Shown here in pieces: positions 26,161-33,489 of a stretch of 64,000 bases of DNA (the stretch's first letter is position 1; each line of letters begins with the position of its first letter). Both the position numbers and the translations under genes were made by a program. The stretch covers positions 186,305 through 250,304 of the forward strand of contig NZ_OENA01000053.1 of assembly GCF_900239185.1 (NCBI RefSeq), written 5' to 3'. The notes under the pieces were generated by a model, which worked only from the letters and a program-made list of their open reading frames with translations, searched no databases and was not told the DNA's origin. This stretch comes from Tenacibaculum finnmarkense (GTDB taxonomy: Bacteria > Bacteroidota > Bacteroidia > Flavobacteriales > Flavobacteriaceae).

Positions 26161-26724
26161 TTATTTTATTTCTAGATACTCGAAGTCATCTTGGTCAAAT
26201 AATCCATTTTCAATCAAGTATTCTTTTACTATTTCTAGTTTTTGTAACTCTTTTTTTAAGTGTTCACGTTCATTCATCGTTGGGGTTAATTTAATAGCAC
26301 CGCCAGAAATAACAAACGTATTTTTTGCAATTCGAATAGCATATATCCTTAACCAGCTTTTACGTTCAGAGCCATATACTTTTGTTTTTAAATGATTTAT
26401 AAGTTTGTAATCTTTGTTGTTTAGCGGTTTAAATAGGGTTTGAAGTGTTTCATAATCGTTGGTTTTTCCTCTTTCTGATATTTCTAATATTGTTTGTTCA
26501 AGTTCTTCTGCTTCTTGAATAGTTCTTTCAATTGCCTGTTCAATATTTATTTCTCCAAAAAAACCGCTTTGTAGATCTAGGATATGTTCTTCGAAAAAAT
26601 CAGATAAAAATTCAACATCTGTCCAATCGTCAAAAATTCTTTCAAATTCATCCGTATCATTGTTTATGTATTTAACAGAAATTAAACTGTCTTTTATTAT
26701 AGCAAATATATTGTTTATTTTCAT
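26161..26724 (-). CDS. Putative HigB/RelE-related toxin
   Basis: This 187-aa protein, started at the ATG at 26722-26724, has an acidic N-terminal half. Its C-terminal segment YGSERKSWLRIYAIRIAKNT plus FVISGGAIKLTPTMNEREH and KLEIVKEYL is shared by proteins found upstream of XRE antitoxins in Bacteroidota. The basic Lys/Arg cluster followed by short strands resembles the core of RelE/HigB ribosome-dependent nucleases, but I cannot point to catalytic residues with certainty. It is the first gene of a tight three-gene operon. A promoter-like TATATTTA and the palindrome AACCT-GT-AGGTT lie upstream. Confidence 0.6.
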   Translation of the reverse strand: MKINNIFAIIKDSLISVKYINNDTDEFERIFDDWTDVEFLSDFFEEHILDLQSGFFGEINIEQAIERTIQEAEELEQTILEISERGKTNDYETLQTLFKPLNNKDYKLINHLKTKVYGSERKSWLRIYAIRIAKNTFVISGGAIKLTPTMNEREHLKKELQKLEIVKEYLIENGLFDQDDFEYLEIK

Positions 26725-26731
26725 GAAAATC

Positions 26732-26743
26732 AACCTACAGGTT
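26732..26743. promoter_or_regulatory. Candidate operator of the toxin-antitoxin cassette
   Basis: AACCTGTAGGTT on the minus strand has perfect 5-base arms. It lies between the start codon and the promoter-like box at 26767-26774, where an autoregulating antitoxin would bind. Confidence 0.4.
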
Positions 26744-26810
26744 TATTTTTTTGGTTTTTAGGAGTGTAAATATATTAAATATTTATAATTGATTTGGTTT
26801 TAAATCCATC

Positions 26811-26853
26811 AAAAAACCTACTTAAAAATCTGTGTGGATTTTTTGGAGTAGGT
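26811..26853 (-). terminator. Terminator after the SLATT-like gene
   Basis: On the minus strand AACCTAC...AAAAAATC and GATTTTT...GTAGGTTTTTT form a long interrupted stem with a final U-tract. Confidence 0.75.
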
Positions 26854-26877
26854 TGAGAAGTAGTAATAAATTATATA

Positions 26878-27354
26878 CTATTTAAGTTTGTGTTTTTTAA
26901 TCATTTTTCTTCGGTGGTGGTGGTGGTGGTGGAGCCTGATAACGAGGCATGCTATTATTGGGTTAATATCTGTTTCCAATTTTTTAAGTTTAAAGAAAGC
27001 ATTTGTAGCTTGTTCTTCTGTTATTCGGTTAGAGTCGAATTGATACCATAATTTTTCAATTTTGTTGTAGTAATCGGCGTAAAACTTATGAATGTCGTCA
27101 AGGTTTTTTAACTGTTTTTCATTCATAATTAAATGAGGTTGCAATAATTTTAGTAATGAAATTCCAGCAATTAGAATACAAGCAATAAGTGGTAGGTCTT
27201 TCCATATTTTCCAGCCCATAATTCCAGCAGAGGAAAAAGTAAGAATTCCTATATTAAAAATTCTTAAAATAAATCTTTGTCGATCAGAATAAATCGAAGT
27301 AAATACGATATTATGTTTTGATTGAGTTAATTCTGTCCAAATTCTATTTCTCAT
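26878..27354 (-). CDS. SLATT-like two-helix membrane protein, C-terminus probably frameshifted
   Basis: The 158-aa reading has a soluble start (MRNRIWTELTQSKHN), two membrane helices (about 32-49 GILTFSSAGIMGWKIW; about 53-72 LPLIACILIAGISLLKLLQP) and a helical cytoplasmic part to about residue 133. This is the shape of SLATT-type effectors found near defence genes. The last 25 residues contain six consecutive His and a Lys-rich end unlike the rest. In another frame the same DNA gives MPRYQAPPPPPPPKKND and a stop. A one-base change near 26950-26960 would join it to the main frame, giving a proline-rich tail. Either a mutation, a sequencing error or frameshifting is possible. It lies nine bases after the small basic gene. 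Confidence 0.6.
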   Translation of the reverse strand: MRNRIWTELTQSKHNIVFTSIYSDRQRFILRIFNIGILTFSSAGIMGWKIWKDLPLIACILIAGISLLKLLQPHLIMNEKQLKNLDDIHKFYADYYNKIEKLWYQFDSNRITEEQATNAFFKLKKLETDINPIIACLVIRLHHHHHHRRKMIKKHKLK

Positions 27355-27363
27355 AAATTCTTA

Positions 27364-27495
27364 TTAGTCTCCTTTTTTATGTTTATGCGGTTTTAATGAC
27401 GGAGTATTTCCAGGAGTACTTTTATTATCTCTTTGACGTCTGTCTGGTTTACCTGTTGATTTTGCTGTTCTTTTTGGTCCTGGTTTAATTCCCAT
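27364..27495 (-). CDS. Small basic protein, 43 aa, upstream of the SLATT-like gene
   Basis: ATG at 27493-27495 opens a 43-aa frame starting MGIKPGPKRTAKSTGKPDRR and ending KPHKHKKGD. It is rich in Lys, Arg, Pro and Gly, has no hydrophobic segment and looks disordered. The stop lies nine bases before the SLATT-like start on the same strand, so the two are probably co-expressed. Codon use is clean and protein-like despite the short length. It could be a nucleic-acid-binding or signalling partner; that is a guess. I do not recognise a family. Confidence 0.55.
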   Translation of the reverse strand: MGIKPGPKRTAKSTGKPDRRQRDNKSTPGNTPSLKPHKHKKGD

Positions 27496-27666
27496 ATTTT
27501 TCTTTTTTGTAGATATTAAGTTTATAGATTGCAAGTTCGTGTTTTTTCGTGATATTTAGACTTAAATTTTTTAACATGTTGATTGATAGGTGTTAATAGG
27601 TTTTTGTTTTATTAGGATAATTTGCTGTAATCTTGGATTAAGCATAATTATTGGGGAGAATTTAAA

Positions 27667-27697
27667 AAAAAGCCTCTCAAATAAATGAGAAGCTTTT
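27667..27697 (-). terminator. Terminator of the roadblock operon
   Basis: AAAAGCctCTCA-aataaa-TGAGaaGCTTTT lies 20 bases after the last stop. A near copy follows the tRNA genes at 28885. Confidence 0.7.
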
Positions 27698-27717
27698 AAA
27701 ATGTATACATAATAATT

Positions 27718-27948
27718 TTAAGCCTTGCTTAATTTAAGAATATCTAAAACATTGTACTTTGGGGTGAAAAAGAAATCCTCTAAGGAGTCTTTAATAGTAC
27801 GTTTTTTAGAAACTTCAACTTTTTCAGCTACTTGATTGGGGGTAATTTCAAGTATGCTATTTTTATAAAAATTTTGATACAAATCAATAAAATCGATAAA
27901 TTCAGTATCAAAATTACACTCTTTTAAAATTAGCTCATTATAATTCAT
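27718..27948 (-). CDS. Small protein of the roadblock operon, unknown
   Basis: This 76-aa acidic, helical protein (MNYNELILKECNFDTEFIDF ...) has no recognisable domain and no membrane helix. It overlaps the preceding roadblock-like gene by 11 bases and is the last gene before the terminator, so it is probably translated with it. ITPNQVAEKVEVSKKRTIKD in the middle could form a helix-turn-helix-like pair of helices, but this is weak. Confidence 0.6.
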   Translation of the reverse strand: MNYNELILKECNFDTEFIDFIDLYQNFYKNSILEITPNQVAEKVEVSKKRTIKDSLEDFFFTPKYNVLDILKLSKA

Positions 27949-28312
27949 CGTTTAGTTCTTTAGTGTATTTATTTAACAATTTTCTACTAAGTGCTATGTT
28001 CGCTTTTTTAGAATCGATAGCTAAATACACAAAATACTCCCCAGAAGGAGCAATATCAATTATATGTATTTGTTTATCAAGGTTAAAGTGTATGTCTCTT
28101 AAATTCTCCTCTAAACCTAATGTTTTTATGGCTTTTCGTTTGGCATTTATTATTTCAACATTATATGCGGCAGCTAATGTTGTGTCAAACTCAGGAACAT
28201 TTGAGTTTGATACAAGACATTCACCAGAAGCTATTTCAGCTACACTAATAGCGATGTAACCAGGGATGTTTTCTTTTACATTATTGACTAAGTCATCTAA
28301 AATTTTTTGCAT
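27938..28312 (-). CDS. Roadblock/LC7-like protein 2
   Basis: This 124-aa protein follows the roadblock layout: a helix (MQKILDDLVNNVKE), a strand pair (GYIAISVAEIASGECLVSN), a central long helix (TTLAAAYNVEIINAKRKAIK), and strands (IHFNLDKQIHIIDIAPSGEYFVYLAID) with a closing helix. Roadblock proteins such as MglB act as dimers that control small Ras-like GTPases in bacterial polarity and motility. No GTPase gene is next to it. It lies 10 bases after the first roadblock-like gene and overlaps the next gene. Confidence 0.65.
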   Translation of the reverse strand: MQKILDDLVNNVKENIPGYIAISVAEIASGECLVSNSNVPEFDTTLAAAYNVEIINAKRKAIKTLGLEENLRDIHFNLDKQIHIIDIAPSGEYFVYLAIDSKKANIALSRKLLNKYTKELNDEL

Positions 28313-28322
28313 TTTACTTATT

Positions 28323-28658
28323 TTATGTTGGTGGTGTTAAATTCTTTTTTAAAATTAATTCTATTAATGAAATATTGAAATTTTCATTTGATAGAAGTGC
28401 TATTATATGTTGCTCGTGTTTAATTAGCAGTATATTTTGAGTATTAGATTTTAATATAAGTTCCTTTAATTCTGCATTGTAAAAAGTGCTTAAAAAATGA
28501 CTACTCATATTAAAAATAGCGGTGTTAAAAGTAGCTGTTTTTTCTTTTAGCGTATCAGATTGATTTTCTTCGGAATAAAAATCGAGTATGTTACCATCTT
28601 CATTAATAAGGTAAATAGCGTTGGAATTTGTTTCCGAAATTATTTTTTTAAAATCCAT
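28323..28658 (-). CDS. Roadblock/LC7-like protein 1
   Basis: This 111-aa protein has AIYLINEDGNILDFYS (strand pair), then a helix (TATFNTAIFNMSSHFLSTFY), then strands (LKELILKSNTQNILLIKHEQ, HIIALLSN) and a last helix (SLIELILKKN). This is a clear roadblock/LC7-like order. Together with its neighbour it could form a heterodimer. Function in this organism, for example control of gliding or secretion through a GTPase encoded elsewhere, is inference. Confidence 0.7.
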   Translation of the reverse strand: MDFKKIISETNSNAIYLINEDGNILDFYSEENQSDTLKEKTATFNTAIFNMSSHFLSTFYNAELKELILKSNTQNILLIKHEQHIIALLSNENFNISLIELILKKNLTPPT

Positions 28659-28884
28659 TATATTTATTTAATCTAAATAAAAGACAAATATAAGTAGTTT
28701 TATTAGTTGTTTTTAATTTTTTTTTAAAAAAATAAATAGTGTTTGGTAATATCTTGGTGGTTTGATAGTAAAGATTAATGGTGGAGAAATATAAAAAAGC
28801 TGTTTTTGGAATACTAAAAAATACGATTTGGGTTGTATAGCGAAGTAATTTTAGATTTAAAAAGAGAGTAGGGTATAAAAAAGA

Positions 28885-28912
28885 AAAAGCCCCTCAAATA
28901 AATGAGAAGCTT
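28885..28912 (-). terminator. Terminator after the tRNA-Asp genes
   Basis: AAAAGC-ccCTCA-aataaa-TGAG-aaGCTTTT follows the last tRNA on the minus strand. It is nearly the same sequence as the terminator at 27667. Confidence 0.65.
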
Positions 28913-28915
28913 TTG

Positions 28916-28989
28916 CGGTCTGGACGGGACTCGAACCCGCGACCCCCTGCGTGACAGGCAGGTATTCTAACCAGCTGAACTACCAGACC
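28916..28989 (-). tRNA. tRNA-Asp (GTC), copy 3
   Basis: Minus-strand cloverleaf of 74 bases: acceptor GGTCTGG/CCAGACC, anticodon stem-loop CCTGCCTGTCACGCAGG with anticodon GTC, T-loop GGTTCGAGTCC. CCA is not encoded. Identical to the two upstream copies. Confidence 0.97.
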
Positions 28990-29027
28990 GTTGCTTGTAG
29001 CAATACTTTAACTTACTTAACTAATTG

Positions 29028-29101
29028 CGGTCTGGACGGGACTCGAACCCGCGACCCCCTGCGTGACAGGCAGGTATTCTAACCAGCTGAACTACCAGAC
29101 C
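29028..29101 (-). tRNA. tRNA-Asp (GTC), copy 2
   Basis: Same 74-base sequence as the other copies, 38 bases from the next. Part of one transcript of three tRNAs. Confidence 0.97.
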
Positions 29102-29142
29102 GTTGCTTTTAGCTTTGTACTTGTTTACTTAAAATAATATTG

Positions 29143-29216
29143 CGGTCTGGACGGGACTCGAACCCGCGACCCCCTGCGTGACAGGCAGGTATTCTAACCA
29201 GCTGAACTACCAGACC
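29143..29216 (-). tRNA. tRNA-Asp (GTC), copy 1
   Basis: First of three identical tandem tRNA-Asp genes on the minus strand, 41 bases before the second. Confidence 0.97.
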
Positions 29217-29274
29217 GTTGCTAATTACTCTAAGCGAGTGCAAATATAAGACCTTTTTCTTAATTGAAAAAAGA

Positions 29275-30198
29275 TTATTGATGTTTTTTTTGCCTACTTA
29301 TTAAATAAGTGGTTAATATTTTGTCAAAACCTTCGTTTATATCAACAGGAATATAATCTATTTTGTATTGTAAGCATTTGTTTTTTAGGTTTTTGTGATG
29401 TGTTTTGCTAAGTTCGGTATATTGTTTTTGAATGTTATCAGGATGTAAATTTATTTCTTCCCCAGTTTCAATATCTACAAATTTTTTGGGGCTATTATCA
29501 AAATTAAATAGCAATTCCGTCTTTTTATCATAGGTATGAAACAAAATTACTTCATGTTTATTGAATTTTAAATGTCGTAAAGCGTCAAATAATTCTTCTT
29601 CATTTTTTGTAGTCTGAAACATATCGGTAAATAAAAAGATCAAAGAACGCTGATGAATTTTTTCGGCTATTTCATGTAAATATTGATAGGTTTCTGTGCT
29701 CGCCTTACTTGTTGATGTTACTAAATGATCTAATTGATTCAATAACATTTTTCGATGTCGTTCACTTCCTTTTTCGGGGGCATAATATTCGTAGCTATCC
29801 GAATAAATACTCAAACCAACGGCATCTCGTTGCTTTTTTAAAATTTCCATCAAGCAGGCTGCGGCAACTGCCGAAAAACCAATTTTATTTAAGTGGTTGA
29901 TTCTTTGGTTTTTAATAATAGGGTAGTGCATCGATGCCGAATTGTCAATAATAATATGACACCTTAAATTCGTTTCCTCTTCGTACTTTTTTATGTAGAG
30001 TTTTTCGGTTTTAGCAAATAGCTTCCAATCTATATGACGGGTGCTTTCGCCTTTATTATAGAGTTTATGTTCCGAAAACTCTACCGAAAACCCATGAAAA
30101 GGGCTTTTGTGTATGCCTGTAATAAAACCTTCAACTACTTGTTTGGCTAGTAATTCAAGGTTTTTAATATCCGAAGAAATTGTTTTGATATCAATCAT
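29275..30198 (-). CDS. DUF58 domain protein
   Basis: This 307-aa protein of the DUF58 family contains the typical HGFSVEFSEHKLYNKGES and HIDWKLFAKTEKLYIKKYEE segments. A VWA-like fold follows with a metal-site motif DNSAS (HIIIDNSASMHYP) and LFTDMFQTT. Relatives are usually next to MoxR ATPases and Bat proteins and may help assemble complexes. Here no MoxR gene is adjacent. The ATG at 30196-30198 is used because an upstream in-frame extension (MAICQTFFLF) comes from the 58-bp repeat and is also present by chance before the M1 gene. Confidence 0.88.
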   Translation of the reverse strand: MIDIKTISSDIKNLELLAKQVVEGFITGIHKSPFHGFSVEFSEHKLYNKGESTRHIDWKLFAKTEKLYIKKYEEETNLRCHIIIDNSASMHYPIIKNQRINHLNKIGFSAVAAACLMEILKKQRDAVGLSIYSDSYEYYAPEKGSERHRKMLLNQLDHLVTSTSKASTETYQYLHEIAEKIHQRSLIFLFTDMFQTTKNEEELFDALRHLKFNKHEVILFHTYDKKTELLFNFDNSPKKFVDIETGEEINLHPDNIQKQYTELSKTHHKNLKNKCLQYKIDYIPVDINEGFDKILTTYLISRQKKHQ

Positions 30199-30207
30199 AT
30201 CTTTCGA

Positions 30208-30265
30208 AAATAAAAAAAAGGTTTGACAAATAGCCAAACCTTTTAATATATTAATGATATCTTAT
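30208..30265. repeat. 58-bp direct repeat, copy 1 (with terminator hairpin)
   Basis: Identical to 32849-32906. It contains the hairpin AAAGGTTTG / CAAACCTTT with a T-run on the minus strand, then AATATATTAATGATATCTTA. It terminates the M1 peptidase gene and forms the leader of the DUF58 gene. Confidence 0.95.
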
Positions 30266-30277
30266 TTATTTTGAGTG

Positions 30278-32827
30278 TTATTTATTTTGAACTCTAATTA
30301 AGTTATCGGTAGTTTGTAATAGTTTCATTTTAAGAATAGGGTTGTAGTTGGGGTTTTCTTTCAAGAAGTTTTGTAAAATATTAAAAGCTTCTTTTGAACT
30401 GTACTCTCCAACAGAACTGCTCAACCATCGTTTTGGAAAAAAAATATCGCCGGTTAATTGAATTTCTTCTAAAATAGTTAAACAGGTTTTAAAATGTTTA
30501 ATGCTTGATTTTTGCCTTAACGGATGGTGTATATTATACAATGCTGCTTGTACCCAGGCTTCTTTTTCTCTATTTTCTTTTTTAAATAATTGACGCATAA
30601 AATCATCCCTTTCTTGTTCTTTTTCAGACAAACTAGGCAGTAACCATTTAAAACGCTTTAATTTATCAGGGTTGCTAATTCTAGTTAGTTGGGTTGTTAA
30701 TATTTCGCTTGCTTTTGGGTGTTTATATACGGCTAATTTTGTAGCTAAATCAGTAAAAGTAGCACTACTTATATAAAGATTTGGAATTGATTTTTTCTTT
30801 GCCCATAATTGATATAAAAACTCTTTTCCTTGATCAGAAATGGCAATTGATTTGTATAAACCAAAGGCTGTTCTTTTTAAATTTTTAGAAATCGTTGAAT
30901 TTAATAAATTAAGTAATTTAGACTCTAGTTCTTGTTGTGTCGTAGTTCTTTGTTTTTTAGTAAAAAACGACCAATATATTGTGTTAATTTTACCCGAAAT
31001 ATAACTGGCTATAAGTTCGTTTTTTTCGACCAACATTCCGTGTAAAAAAATATCAAACGCTTTTTGAGCTGTAATGTTGTTATTTAATAAATTCTCATAT
31101 AAATTGATATATGCGTAGCCTCTAGCTACTTGCTCTTTTAGTTGATTGTAAAATGGAGCAGTATTGCTATCAATAGGAAAAACACCATAACCTAGCCCGT
31201 TGTAATTATAAACAATATACGTTGGTTTTTTTAAGCCAATAACCTGATTAAAATCAAATTTTTTATCAGACAAGCTAATGTTAAACGTTTTTATTTCCTT
31301 CGGATAAACAAGAGCAATACTAAAAGATTGTGTCCATAAGTTAGCGGTTTTATCTTCTGCTTTTTGATAAATTTTAAAAGATGATATTTTGCCATTTTTA
31401 TATGTAATACTATCTGAAATAATAGGTCTTCCAGATTTGTGAACCCAAACATTACTCCATTTTACAATATCTTTAGCTGATTTTTTATTAAAAATACCCA
31501 CAAGTTCGTTCCAATCGGCATTTTTATTTGCATACGTTTTTATATACTCCTGAATACCTTCTTTAAAAGCCTGCTCTCCTAGTATTTGCTCTAGTTGACG
31601 CATCATAATTGGCGCTTTATTGTAAATAATTCGACCATATAATGAACCCGCATTTTTAAGATTATCTAAGTTTTGACGTATCTCATTTGTTCCTTGGGTT
31701 CTATCTTCAGAATAAGCACTAGGATAGTGTGCCATAATAAATTGCAATTGGTGGTTGATATCAGGAAAAACAGGATTCATTATTTTATCAGCTATAAAAT
31801 TAGCAAATACTTCTTTGATCCAAACATCGTTAAACCATTTCATGGTAACCAAGTTTCCAAACCACATATGAGCAGTTTCGTGAGCAATTAATTTGGCTCT
31901 TGATAATTTGCTGTTTTGTGTGGCGTTTTTATCTAAAAATAAAGAAGATTCTTTATATTGTATGGCACCAACATGTTCCATTCCACCATATTGAAAAGGA
32001 GGAATAGCTGCAAAATCCATTTTTTGGAACGGAAATTTATAAGCCGTATATTTTTCTAAGAAATCAATTGATTTTTGATGAATATTAAAAATTTCATCAA
32101 TACTTTCGGTTATTTTTTCTTCGTTATTTTCTCGATATAATAACTGCATATCAAAAGCACCAGGGTTTTTACCGACCTGGTTAAATATTCCTGCAACAAA
32201 CGAAAATAAATAGGTACTCATTGTATCAGACTCTTTAAATTTGTGTTCTATAAAATTTCCTTTAGCAGTTTGTGAAGCTTCAAAAGCTGCACACAATACT
32301 TTCCATTTTTTTGGAGCACTAATCGTTAGGGTGTAATTGGCTTTAATATCAGGCTGATCAAAACAAGGGAATAAGGTACTTGCTCTGTCAGGAACAAGTA
32401 AAGTATATAAAAAATCATCACTTCTATTTAATGACATTTCACCAGCGTCAAAGTTAATATCTATACTGTTTTTTCCTTTTATTAGTAGTTTTTTTGCAAT
32501 AATAAGATGCTCTTTTTGATGTATAATTTCAATCTTTTTATTGTTTACTATAATTGATTTAATGTTTGATTTCTTTTCATTAAAGTCTAAGATTAAATCA
32601 TTACTAAGGTCTTTAATAGTAGCAGATACTTTTAAAGTACTTGGAATTACATCTGATTTAGCTTCGGGGATATTAAATGTTAGTGCATATTTTACAGCAT
32701 CAACTTGTTGTTTTCTGTAAGTTGCTAATTGTTTCGAAATTCCTTTTTCAATTAAAATGGGGGTGCTTTTTGTTTGATTACAGCCACAAATTAATAAGCT
32801 AGCAAAAAGTATAAAGAGGTGTTTCAT
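30278..32827 (-). CDS. M1-family aminopeptidase, lipoprotein
   Basis: This 849-aa zinc aminopeptidase starts at MKHLFILFASLLICGC, a lipoprotein signal with Cys16. It is thus expected to be anchored in the periplasm or on the outer membrane. It has the N-terminal beta domain, the substrate motif GGMEH (a variant of GAMEN) and the zinc site His316-Glu317-x2-His320 with Glu339 (HETAH-x18-E). A long helical C-terminal ERAP1_C-like domain is also present. The gene is flanked by 58-bp identical direct repeats, as if inserted between trxA and the DUF58 gene. The longer in-frame start lies in the repeat and is rejected. Confidence 0.93.
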   Translation of the reverse strand: MKHLFILFASLLICGCNQTKSTPILIEKGISKQLATYRKQQVDAVKYALTFNIPEAKSDVIPSTLKVSATIKDLSNDLILDFNEKKSNIKSIIVNNKKIEIIHQKEHLIIAKKLLIKGKNSIDINFDAGEMSLNRSDDFLYTLLVPDRASTLFPCFDQPDIKANYTLTISAPKKWKVLCAAFEASQTAKGNFIEHKFKESDTMSTYLFSFVAGIFNQVGKNPGAFDMQLLYRENNEEKITESIDEIFNIHQKSIDFLEKYTAYKFPFQKMDFAAIPPFQYGGMEHVGAIQYKESSLFLDKNATQNSKLSRAKLIAHETAHMWFGNLVTMKWFNDVWIKEVFANFIADKIMNPVFPDINHQLQFIMAHYPSAYSEDRTQGTNEIRQNLDNLKNAGSLYGRIIYNKAPIMMRQLEQILGEQAFKEGIQEYIKTYANKNADWNELVGIFNKKSAKDIVKWSNVWVHKSGRPIISDSITYKNGKISSFKIYQKAEDKTANLWTQSFSIALVYPKEIKTFNISLSDKKFDFNQVIGLKKPTYIVYNYNGLGYGVFPIDSNTAPFYNQLKEQVARGYAYINLYENLLNNNITAQKAFDIFLHGMLVEKNELIASYISGKINTIYWSFFTKKQRTTTQQELESKLLNLLNSTISKNLKRTAFGLYKSIAISDQGKEFLYQLWAKKKSIPNLYISSATFTDLATKLAVYKHPKASEILTTQLTRISNPDKLKRFKWLLPSLSEKEQERDDFMRQLFKKENREKEAWVQAALYNIHHPLRQKSSIKHFKTCLTILEEIQLTGDIFFPKRWLSSSVGEYSSKEAFNILQNFLKENPNYNPILKMKLLQTTDNLIRVQNK

Positions 32828-32848
32828 ATATGGGGAAATTTTAATTTT

Positions 32849-32906
32849 AAATAAAAAAAAGGTTTGACAAATAGCCAAACCTTTTAATATATTAATGATA
32901 TCTTAT
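32849..32906. repeat. 58-bp direct repeat, copy 2 (with terminator hairpin)
   Basis: Exact copy of 30208-30265. It is the trxA terminator and begins 13 bases after the trxA stop. Its other end is 22 bases before the M1 start codon. Confidence 0.95.
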
Positions 32907-32919
32907 AAAAAAATACGGC

Positions 32920-33237
32920 TTATAAAGCAGCATCAATTTTATCAGTATATGCTTTTTTAGGAGCTGCACCAACTTGTTTGTCTACAACTTCACCGTTTTT
33001 AAATACTAATACAGTAGGAATATTTCTTACACCATATTTAGCCGCAAATTCTTGGTTATTGTCAACATCAACCTTACCAACAACAGCTTTTCCTTCATAT
33101 TCGTTACCAATTTCGTCAACAATAGGACCTACCATTCTACAAGGACCACACCATGCTGCCCAGAAATCAACTAATACTGGTTTGTCTGATTTTAATACTA
33201 ACTCTTCGAAGTTTGCGTCTGTAATTTCTAATGCCAT
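32920..33237 (-). CDS. trxA: Thioredoxin
   Basis: This 105-aa cytoplasmic disulfide reductase has the active site WCGPC at residues 29-33 and the cis-Pro in VRNIPTVLVF. The length and the start MALEITDANF are standard. It is a single gene with its own promoter. The terminator after it is one copy of the 58-bp repeat. Confidence 0.98.
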   Translation of the reverse strand: MALEITDANFEELVLKSDKPVLVDFWAAWCGPCRMVGPIVDEIGNEYEGKAVVGKVDVDNNQEFAAKYGVRNIPTVLVFKNGEVVDKQVGAAPKKAYTDKIDAAL

Positions 33238-33281
33238 TTTTTTATGTTTTTAATTAGTTTATTTCCTTATTTATAATACTA

Positions 33282-33289
33282 CAAAAGTA
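33282..33289 (-). promoter_or_regulatory. trxA promoter box
   Basis: TACTTTTG on the minus strand, with a TTG about 18 bases further upstream near 33308. Confidence 0.6.
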
Positions 33290-33379
33290 ATCAAATATTT
33301 TAGCAATGCAATTTTACCTAAATTACTTTTTATTATAAGAATATCAATAGTTTCTATTTTGTTTTTTAGCTGTTTGTTT

Positions 33380-33408
33380 TTGTGTGTGTAAAATAATCAA
33401 TAACTTAG
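33380..33408 (+). promoter_or_regulatory. metK promoter
   Basis: TTG (33380-33382), an 18-base spacer and TAACTTAG (33401-33408), one base off the consensus. Transcription would start just before the riboswitch. Confidence 0.5.
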
Positions 33409-33421
33409 CCCCATAATTTTC

Positions 33422-33489
33422 GAGGAAAAATTTGACTGATTGCAACCTCATTGAACACAAGTTCATACTAAAAAGCTAAAGCAGTAAAT
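33422..33489 (+). ncRNA. SAM-II-like riboswitch (long-loop form)
   Basis: P1 is GAGG (33422-33425) with CCTC (33446-33449), directly preceded by the conserved GATTGCAA. The loop strand ATTTgACTG (33430-33438) pairs with CAGTAAAT (33482-33489) as a pseudoknot of eight pairs and one bulged G. The conserved segment GCTAAAG (33475-33481) lies just before it. An extra hairpin TGAAC/GTTCA sits in the joining loop, as in SAM-II variants with long loops. Lying upstream of metK, it should reduce SAM synthase expression when SAM is plentiful. The switching element between it and the start codon is not obvious. Confidence 0.8.

Noticed and set aside
26878-26930. Poly-His stretch as a leftover expression tag
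   Set aside because: It is in genomic context with native flanks and more likely results from CAC/CCA repeats read in the wrong frame.
30199-30237. MAICQTFFLF start of the DUF58 protein, also seen before the M1 peptidase
   Set aside because: The shared peptide is only a by-product of the 58-bp repeat, which contains a terminator hairpin. True starts lie downstream.
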